From NCBI GenBank assembly GCA_035317605.1, contig DATHGT010000231.1, positions 1 to 6,122 on the forward strand: DNA of 6,122 nucleotides, given 5' to 3'. The stretch's first letter is position 1. Each line of letters starts with the position of its first letter. Positions 1 to 4,283 of this stretch are shown piece after piece. Both the position numbers and the translations under genes were made by a program. The DNA is from DATHGT01 sp035317605 (lineage in GTDB: Bacteria > Methylomirabilota > Methylomirabilia > Rokubacteriales > CSP1-6). Under the pieces are notes generated by a model. It was given only the letters and a program-made list of their open reading frames with translations. It did no database searches and was not told the origin of the DNA.

Positions 1-131
1 GCCTGTCCGTCGCGCTCCTCGACGTGCGGCGCGCGGTCGAGCAGCGACGCCGGCAGCCGCGACGTCCACAAATCCGCGGGCAGCTGGCTGAGGTCCATGT
101 GGTCGTCGCAGGAGATGAGCCGGTCAGTCAT
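1..131 (-). CDS. Amidohydrolase family protein (ACMSD/amidohydrolase 2 type), N-terminal fragment
   Basis: The first 43 codons of a leftward gene that continues beyond base 1. The protein begins MTDRLISCDDHMDLSQLPAD, the usual opening of amidohydrolase-2 (PF04909, ACMSD-like) TIM-barrel proteins: a first beta strand running into a metal-binding D-x-H segment, here Asp9-Asp10-His11-Met-Asp13. Members are cytoplasmic metal-dependent hydrolases or decarboxylases acting on varied small carboxylated or ring compounds; the substrate cannot be read from this fragment. The start is firm: AGGAGG lies 5 bases upstream of the ATG at 131. It follows the MetE-like gene on the same strand after 73 bases and may be the fourth gene of that operon. 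A minus-strand TAGAAT resembling a -10 box (156-161) could give it its own promoter, but no convincing -35 is visible. The family call rests on the opening motif only, since most of the barrel lies outside the window. Confidence 0.72.
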   Translation of the reverse strand, partial: MTDRLISCDDHMDLSQLPADLWTSRLPASLLDRAPHVEERDGQ

Positions 132-136
132 GTGAT

Positions 137-142
137 CCTCCT
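137..142 (-). promoter_or_regulatory. Ribosome binding site of the amidohydrolase
   Basis: AGGAGG on the minus strand, 5 bases before the ATG at 131. It is a full Shine-Dalgarno match and fixes the start of a gene of which only the first 43 codons are visible. Confidence 0.8.
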
Positions 143-204
143 GGTCTGCGTGCGTATTCTACCTGACGAGGGCGATCGGGTCGGTACGCGGGGGCGGCGG
201 TGAC

Positions 205-1401
205 TCACGAGGAGGCCCAGAGCTTGCCAGTGGCGAGCCGGGCACCCTCCGTCAGGGCGGCGAGCTTCAGCCATACCGCGGTCGGGTGGACGTCGTTGAA
301 CCGGGTGCCCGAGGCGGCGAAGCCGCAATCGGCGCCGGCGATGACGTTCTCCCGTCCCACGATCCGGGCGAAGCGGACGATGCGCTCGGCGATCAGCTCG
401 GGGTGCTCAACCAGGTTGGTAGTGTGGCTGATGACGCCCGGAATCAGGATCGTCCCGGCCGGAGGCTTCCACTGCTCGAAGACGTGGTACTCGTGCTCGT
501 GCCGCGGATTGGCCGCCTCGAACGAGAAGGCGCCGGCCTTGATCTTGAAGAGCACGTCGACGATGTCCTTCAGCTCCATGTCGTGCACGCGCGGGCCGAC
601 GTCGATGCTGTAGCACGTGTGGAAGCGGACGCGCTCGGGCGGGATGTCCAGCAGCGCGTGGTTGATCGCCTCCACGCGCCGGGCCGCCCAGGTGCGGCAG
701 TCCGCCACGCTCGCGCCGGGATTCATCATGTAGTGGGTGACCAGCCGAGGGTCGTCGACCTGGAGCACGAAGCCCGCGTCGACGATCGCCCGGTATTCCT
801 CGTGGAGCGCGTCGGCCAGCGCCCCCTCGTACTCCTCCTCCGTCCGGTAGAAGCGGTTCGGCAGCGTGGCGAAGATGTACGAGGGCGCGATGGCAGGGAG
901 GAACACCTCCTCGTGCGGTCGGCCCTGCAGCGCGGCCTTCAGTGTCGCGACGTCCGCCCGCACGGCGTCCTGACCCCGGTAGGCCACGGGCCCCGTGCAG
1001 ACGTCGATGCCGTACCGGCGGCTGTTGCCGCGTCCCCCGAGCCCCTCCGCGATGCGGTCGGACCATGCATAGTACTCGGGGAAGTCCAGGTACTCCCGGC
1101 TCGCCGCGCGCGTGCTTCCGTCCTGCCCGGGTGGGGCCGGATGGCGCTCGAAGCCCGTGAAGCGCTCGACGATGTACCCGAAGAAGCTTGCCTTGCCCTG
1201 CTCGCCGTCGGTGACGATATCGACACCGGCGTCCGTCTGCCGGCGGACGACGTCGGCGACCGCCTCTGGCACCAACCGGATGTAGGCCTCGCGGTCGTAC
1301 GGCTGCCCCCGTTCCTTCGCCGCCAGGACCTGGACCAGGGCATCGGGCCGGGACAGACTGCCGACGTGCGTCGTGAGAATCCGGTCTGTACTACGCTTCA
1401 T
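205..1401 (-). CDS. Cobalamin-independent methionine synthase (MetE) core-like protein
   Basis: A 398-residue protein of the UROD/MetE-like superfamily, matching only the C-terminal catalytic barrel of MetE; full MetE is about 750 residues with a duplicated N-terminal barrel. The zinc site looks intact: His261 and Cys263 (HTCYS), Glu295 (FSFEAAN) and Cys359 (GADCGF), in the order known for MetE. The N-terminal THVGSLSRP and VTDGEQGK segments are typical of the family. Known relatives include MetE, core-MetE proteins that take methyl groups from corrinoid proteins, and epoxyalkane:coenzyme M transferase, all using zinc to activate a thiol. The protein is therefore probably a cytoplasmic thiol alkyl or methyl transferase; donor and acceptor are unknown. 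The ATG at 1401 lies 3 bases after the dioxygenase stop with no Shine-Dalgarno in front, so translation is probably coupled. I avoid the symbol metE because the folate-binding N-terminal half is absent. Confidence 0.88.
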   Translation of the reverse strand: MKRSTDRILTTHVGSLSRPDALVQVLAAKERGQPYDREAYIRLVPEAVADVVRRQTDAGVDIVTDGEQGKASFFGYIVERFTGFERHPAPPGQDGSTRAASREYLDFPEYYAWSDRIAEGLGGRGNSRRYGIDVCTGPVAYRGQDAVRADVATLKAALQGRPHEEVFLPAIAPSYIFATLPNRFYRTEEEYEGALADALHEEYRAIVDAGFVLQVDDPRLVTHYMMNPGASVADCRTWAARRVEAINHALLDIPPERVRFHTCYSIDVGPRVHDMELKDIVDVLFKIKAGAFSFEAANPRHEHEYHVFEQWKPPAGTILIPGVISHTTNLVEHPELIAERIVRFARIVGRENVIAGADCGFAASGTRFNDVHPTAVWLKLAALTEGARLATGKLWASS

Positions 1402-1404
1402 CGG

Positions 1405-2259
1405 TCAGAACGGCGCGGTGCCCTTGACGACCGTGCGCTGCAGGACGCGCCGATGGCGGCCCATGTCATAGTTGCTGACGGCACGGTGCAGGAGGCAGCG
1501 GTTGTCCCAGATCACCAGGTCGCCGGCGCGCCATCGATGGGAATAGACGAAGCGCGGCTCGGTCGCGTGCGCGAGCAGACGGTCCAGCAGAGCGCTGCCC
1601 TCGGCCTCCGGCATGCCGACGACGTGGGAGGCGTGGTTGCCGAGGTACAGCGCCTTCTCGCCGGTGTCCGGATGCGTGCGCACCAGCGGATGCACGACGG
1701 GCGGGCGCTCGCGCGTCTCTTCCTCCACTGGCGTCAGGCCGAGGTGGCGGCGGCTCGCCTCCCAGCTGTGCACGACGCGGAGACCGGCGATGGCCGGCTT
1801 GGACTCTTCGGGAAGGGCGGCGTACGCCGCCGCCGCGTTGGCGAACTGGGTGTCGCCGCCGTCGGGCGGCAGCTCGAGCGCGTGCAGCATGGTCAGCAGC
1901 GACGGCTCCGCGTGGTACGACTTGTCGGTGTGCCAGGAGTAGTTGCCGACGGCATCGGGCGCCGCCGTCGGCTGGCTGTGCTCGTCGAGGTTGTGGACGG
2001 TGTGCACGACCGGCAGACGCTCGCCGCTGGGCAGGCGCCGCACGTTCCCCTCGATCTCGCCGAACGACAGCGTGAGCGCGTGCTGCTGCTCGGCGCTGAG
2101 CTGCTGGTCGCGAAACACCACGATCCGGTGCGCGAGGAGCGCGTCATTGATCGCGCGCTCGAGCGGCGGCGTGAGCGGCTGCGACAGGTCCACCCCGGTG
2201 ATCTCGGCGCCCGCGATGTCGGAGAGGCGCCGCAGCGTGAACTCCGTGGCCACGATCAT
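1405..2259 (-). CDS. TauD/TfdA-family Fe(II)/2-oxoglutarate-dependent dioxygenase
   Basis: A 284-residue cytoplasmic oxygenase of the TauD/TfdA family, which couples 2-oxoglutarate decarboxylation to hydroxylation of a small substrate such as taurine, an alkyl sulfate or a 2,4-D-like ether. The Fe(II) triad is visible: His110 and Asp112 (WHTDKSY) and His258 (CLLHRAV). Arg271 and Arg275 (RRVLQRT) match the 2-oxoglutarate-binding arginine region of E. coli TauD. Length is normal for the family (about 280-300). The start is set at ATG 2259 because AGAGGAG lies 7 bases upstream and the protein then opens MIVATEFTLRRL, a usual family beginning. An in-frame ATG farther up (2328) would add 23 residues and overlap the EVE gene end, and is less likely. 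The gene lies 55 bases after the EVE gene and 3 bases before the MetE-like gene, making an operon likely. The substrate is not deducible; taurine should not be assumed. Confidence 0.93.
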   Translation of the reverse strand: MIVATEFTLRRLSDIAGAEITGVDLSQPLTPPLERAINDALLAHRIVVFRDQQLSAEQQHALTLSFGEIEGNVRRLPSGERLPVVHTVHNLDEHSQPTAAPDAVGNYSWHTDKSYHAEPSLLTMLHALELPPDGGDTQFANAAAAYAALPEESKPAIAGLRVVHSWEASRRHLGLTPVEEETRERPPVVHPLVRTHPDTGEKALYLGNHASHVVGMPEAEGSALLDRLLAHATEPRFVYSHRWRAGDLVIWDNRCLLHRAVSNYDMGRHRRVLQRTVVKGTAPF

Positions 2260-2266
2260 GTAAGGG

Positions 2267-2273
2267 CTCCTCT
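2267..2273 (-). promoter_or_regulatory. Ribosome binding site that sets the dioxygenase start
   Basis: AGAGGAG on the minus strand, 7 bases ahead of ATG 2259. The two farther upstream ATGs in frame (2328 and 2298) have only weak or no purine-rich sequence in front, so this site favours the 284-residue product over the 307-residue one. Confidence 0.75.
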
Positions 2274-2314
2274 GGTATGCCTCGTTCGGTGCGGGCATGA
2301 TACCGCCGATGCGC

Positions 2315-2725
2315 TCAGTCGAGTCCACCCATCTGGCAGACGATCCGCCATTCGGCTCCCGTCACAGGCTGGACCGACAGGCGGGGGAGCCTGACCAGCA
2401 CCATGCCGGTGAGGCGTTGATTCGCCTTGATGCGGTCGAGGCCCACCGGTGTCGGCAGCTTCCGCTCCGCGGCGACCTCGACGGCGCACCAGGCGGAGTC
2501 GGTCGAATCCGGATGCGCCTCCGCGGTCACCCTGACAATGCCGACGATCGCGCGCTCCTTGCCGGTGTGATAGAAAAACGCCTCCTCGCCCTTCTTCATG
2601 GCGCGCAGGTGATTCCGGGCCGAGAAGTTGCGGATGCCTGTCCACTCCGCCCCGTCACGCCCTTTCGCGACCTGCTCGGCCCACGACCAATCGTCGGGCT
2701 CGGACTTCAGGAGCCAATATGCCAT
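2315..2725 (-). CDS. EVE domain-containing protein
   Basis: A 136-residue protein that is one complete EVE domain (PF01878, PUA-like fold), the usual length for bacterial stand-alone members. It opens MAYWLLKSEPDDWSW, the standard family start, followed by the signature WTGIRNFSARNHLRAM (28-43), FYHTGKERAIVGI (51-63) and a C-terminal RLSVQPVT..EW segment (115-126). EVE domains bind nucleic acids, and eukaryotic relatives such as THYN1 and YTH-like folds suggest reading of modified bases. The function of bacterial single-domain members is mostly unassigned. ATG 2725 is chosen because AAGGAG lies 4 bases upstream and the family begins exactly here. The frame stays open upstream to about 2821, but that extension would cover the promoter region of the divergent gene. 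This is the first gene of the leftward run, divergent from the binding-fold protein. Its relation to the metabolic genes downstream is unclear. Confidence 0.93.
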   Translation of the reverse strand: MAYWLLKSEPDDWSWAEQVAKGRDGAEWTGIRNFSARNHLRAMKKGEEAFFYHTGKERAIVGIVRVTAEAHPDSTDSAWCAVEVAAERKLPTPVGLDRIKANQRLTGMVLVRLPRLSVQPVTGAEWRIVCQMGGLD

Positions 2726-2729
2726 GGCA

Positions 2730-2735
2730 CTCCTT
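2730..2735 (-). promoter_or_regulatory. Ribosome binding site that sets the EVE protein start
   Basis: AAGGAG on the minus strand, 4 bases before ATG 2725. It supports the family-typical start over an N-terminal extension of 32 residues (MFLLAALASGSD...) that could be mistaken for a signal peptide. Confidence 0.7.
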
Positions 2736-2810
2736 CCTCGGGCGCGGAGTGGCGACTTTTGAAACGCCGAGATAGTCTCACGGGTGTCGGAGCCAGAGGC
2801 AAGTGCGGCC

Positions 2811-2816
2811 AGGAGG
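2811..2816 (+). promoter_or_regulatory. Ribosome binding site of the binding-fold protein
   Basis: AGGAGG, 7 bases before ATG 2824. It excludes the in-frame GTG at 2803, which lies upstream of the site, and so shows the mature reading begins MRITVADAIS, with no room for a signal peptide. Confidence 0.85.
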
Positions 2817-2823
2817 AACACCG

Positions 2824-3735
2824 ATGCGGATCACCGTCGCCGACGCGATTTCTCCATCCTATTTCGTGGCCATCGCGGCCGTGCAGCTGGGATTCTTCGA
2901 ACGGGAAGGCGTCGACATGGAGTTCGTCTTCCCACCCGCGGACCCGTCGCGGGCCCTGCGGGAGGGCATCGTCGACTTCTATGGCGGCTCTCCCTACACC
3001 GGCCTGCATGCTTTCCCCGGCTGGCGGGGCGGCGTCCTCCTGTGCGCTCTTTCTCACTACACCTACTGGTTCCTGGCGGTCCGCTCCGATCTCGAGTGCG
3101 AACGGGGAGACGTCGGCGCGGTGAAGGGATTGCGCCTGAGCGCGTCCACCCTGCCCGGCCTCACCATGAAACGGGTGCTCGAAGAAGCGGGCATCGATCT
3201 TCAGCGTGACAACGTCCGGATCGTCGCCACTCCCCGGCGCACCAGCCAGAACTGGGCCTGGGATGGTGTCGACGTCCTCGAGCAAGGCGTCGCGGATGGC
3301 TACTGGGGCAACGGCTTGCGGGCAGACCTCGGAGTGAAGCGAGGGATCGCCAAGATCGTGCTGGACATACGCCGCGGCGACGGGCCGCCAGCGGCCCGCC
3401 ACTGGACCTTCCCGGCGCTCGTGACCACGGAGCGGCTGGTCAAAGAACGCCCCGACATCGCCGCGGGCGCGGTGCGGGCCATCGTGAAAACCCAGCGGGC
3501 GCTCCGGGCCGACCCGCAGCTGGCCACGAAGGCGGCGCAACGCCTCTTTCCCGCCGAGGAGGCGAGTCTCATCGCCTTCGAGGTGGCCCGGGATGCCCCG
3601 TTCTACGACGCGACCATCACCGAGGAGATGGTCGCCCATGCCAGCCGGTTCGCCCGCGAGATGGGCGTCCTCGAAGGTGAAGTCCGGTACGGCGAACTCG
3701 TCGCGACGCAGTTCGCTCCTCTGTGGCGGGGGTAG
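2824..3735 (+). CDS. NMT1/THI5-like solute-binding-fold protein without signal peptide
   Basis: A 303-residue protein resembling periplasmic binding proteins of the nitrate/sulfonate/taurine (NMT1/SsuA/THI5-like, PBP2) group. Residues 1-35 give the family's first strand and helix (ITVADAISPSYFVAIAAVQL then GFFEREGVDMEFV). The segment REGIVDFYGGSPYTGL (46-61) fits the ligand-pocket loop, and VKGLRLSASTLPGLTMKRVL (100-119) opens the second lobe. A C-terminal helical part (about 201-300) holds the usual VKERPDIAAGAVRAI stretch. Unlike transporter-bound members it has no signal peptide or lipobox: it starts directly with the first strand, and the AGGAGG at 2811 fixes that start. No ABC permease or ATPase gene lies in the window. 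It may therefore be cytoplasmic, like SBP-fold enzymes (MqnA/MqnD, 4,5-dihydroxyphthalate decarboxylase, Thi5). The Thi5 CCCFC motif is not present. It is followed after 49 bases by the PPOX-fold gene, probably in one transcript. Ligand or reaction is unknown. Confidence 0.8.
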   Translation: MRITVADAISPSYFVAIAAVQLGFFEREGVDMEFVFPPADPSRALREGIVDFYGGSPYTGLHAFPGWRGGVLLCALSHYTYWFLAVRSDLECERGDVGAVKGLRLSASTLPGLTMKRVLEEAGIDLQRDNVRIVATPRRTSQNWAWDGVDVLEQGVADGYWGNGLRADLGVKRGIAKIVLDIRRGDGPPAARHWTFPALVTTERLVKERPDIAAGAVRAIVKTQRALRADPQLATKAAQRLFPAEEASLIAFEVARDAPFYDATITEEMVAHASRFAREMGVLEGEVRYGELVATQFAPLWRG

Positions 3736-3768
3736 AGGGGTGTCGACCGAGGACCACGACGGACGCCA

Positions 3769-3774
3769 AAGGAG
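3769..3774 (+). promoter_or_regulatory. Ribosome binding site of the PPOX-fold protein
   Basis: AAGGAG, 10 bases before ATG 3785. It supports this start over an in-frame GTG at 3740 that would give 15 additional residues (VSTEDHDGRQRRPAR) of non-family character. Confidence 0.7.
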
Positions 3775-3784
3775 ACCTGCACGA

Positions 3785-4243
3785 ATGCCGATCAATCGAC
3801 GCCAGCAGATTCAGCTGAGTCCCGACGAGCAAGCCGCGTTCTTTCGGGAGCGCAAGAAGGCCGCCCTGGCCACCATCGACAAGGACGGGTTCCCCCACGT
3901 GGTGGCGATGAATTACTTCGCCCGGGACGGCGCCTTCTACATGACCTCGTACGGAAAGGCGCAGAAGGTCGTCAACGTCCGCCGCAACCCCAAGGTGGCG
4001 CTGATGGTGGAGAGCGGTGATAGCTACGCCGAGCTGCGTGGCGTCATGATTCGCGGCCACTGCGAGGTCCTCGAAGGTCAGGATGCGGTGAAGGCGGCGT
4101 TCGAGGCGCGAGCGGACGCGCAAGGGAGTCCGGCGCCGGTTCAGCCGGGCGCTCAGGCCAGCGCCCCGAAACGCGTCGTGCTCAAGATCGTCCCCGAAAA
4201 AGTGATCAGCTGGGACCATCGAAAGCTCGGCGGCCACTACTGA
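3785..4243 (+). CDS. Pyridoxamine 5'-phosphate oxidase (PPOX)-fold, flavin- or F420-binding protein
   Basis: A 152-residue split-barrel protein of the PPOX-class family (PF01243 type). Visible family segments are LATIDKDGFPHVVAMNYF (28-45), the cofactor-phosphate region MTSYGKAQKVVNVRRNP (53-69), VALMVESGDSYAELRGVMIRG (71-91) and the closing ISWDHRKLGGHY (141-152). Members bind FMN, F420 or haem and act as small oxidoreductases in the cytoplasm. The short length and these motifs resemble the F420/FMN-dependent group more than true PdxH, so pdxH is not assigned; cofactor and substrate are undetermined. An Ala/Pro/Gln-rich stretch at about 110-129 (DAQGSPAPVQPGAQASAPK) looks like a flexible loop inserted before the last strands. 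The gene is second in the rightward pair, 49 bases after the binding-fold gene, and ends 18 bases from the convergent GH15 gene. Confidence 0.85.
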   Translation: MPINRRQQIQLSPDEQAAFFRERKKAALATIDKDGFPHVVAMNYFARDGAFYMTSYGKAQKVVNVRRNPKVALMVESGDSYAELRGVMIRGHCEVLEGQDAVKAAFEARADAQGSPAPVQPGAQASAPKRVVLKIVPEKVISWDHRKLGGHY

Positions 4244-4252
4244 GAACTGAAA

Positions 4253-4283
4253 GGCCGCCGCTCACCCGGCGTGGCCGGCGGCC
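4253..4283 (-). terminator. Candidate intrinsic terminator at the convergent gene junction
   Basis: A perfect 8-bp inverted repeat, GGCCGCCG (4253-4260) and CGGCGGCC (4276-4283), with a 15-base loop. It overlaps the last few codons and stop of the GH15 gene and lies just past the PPOX stop. Read on the minus strand the stem is followed by TTTCAGTT, a weak T-rich tail, which suits termination of the GH15 transcript. On the plus strand no T tract follows, so action on the PPOX transcript is doubtful. Confidence 0.4.

Larger units (their letters stand above)
2726..2823. promoter_or_regulatory. Divergent intergenic region between EVE and binding-fold genes
   Basis: These 98 bases separate two outward-facing genes and must hold at least one start of transcription in each direction unless distant promoters are used. 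The middle part is less GC-rich than the genes (CTTTTGAAA at 2756-2764, GATAGT at 2771-2776). An inverted repeat GAGA-TAG-TCTC (2769-2779) and an imperfect dyad GGCG..TTT..AAACGCC (2751-2768) sit near the centre, a plausible place for a regulator. I could not find a well-spaced -35/-10 pair on either strand, so no promoter is called precisely. Confidence 0.45.

Noticed and set aside
2260..2328. A longer N terminus for the dioxygenase from ATG 2328.
   Set aside because: It would overlap the end of the EVE gene, has no good ribosome binding site, and adds residues not typical of the family; AGAGGAG precedes ATG 2259.
286..2394. A 702-codon open frame on the plus strand opposite the MetE-like and dioxygenase genes.
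   Set aside because: It is in exact codon register with both minus-strand genes, which share one frame, so GC-rich third positions suppress stop codons opposite them. Its product is a composition-biased Arg/Val/Asp/His-rich string with no recognisable domain, and the minus-strand proteins have complete catalytic motifs.
205..2725. An epigenetic base-modification system made of the EVE protein and the 2-oxoglutarate dioxygenase.
   Set aside because: The dioxygenase carries TauD/TfdA small-molecule motifs, not TET/JBP ones, and no methyltransferase or restriction gene is present; only a low-interest note on the adjacency is kept.
2759..2787. A sigma-70-like promoter with TTGAAA (2759-2764) as -35 for the binding-fold gene.
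   Set aside because: At 16-18 bases downstream the sequence is G-rich (GGGTGT region) with no acceptable -10 box.
2726..2821. An upstream extension of the EVE protein that begins MFLLAALASGSD and resembles a signal peptide.
   Set aside because: EVE proteins begin at MAYWLLKSEP, the AAGGAG at 2730-2735 serves that start, and the extension would occupy the divergent promoter region.
3740..3784. A GTG start for the PPOX-fold protein adding 15 residues.
   Set aside because: The added residues are not family-like, and AAGGAG lies inside this stretch directly before ATG 3785.
2707..3795. A 362-codon open frame on the minus strand opposite the binding-fold gene.
   Set aside because: The plus-strand protein has family segments and an AGGAGG site, whereas the antisense product has no family features and would cross the divergent region and overlap the EVE start.
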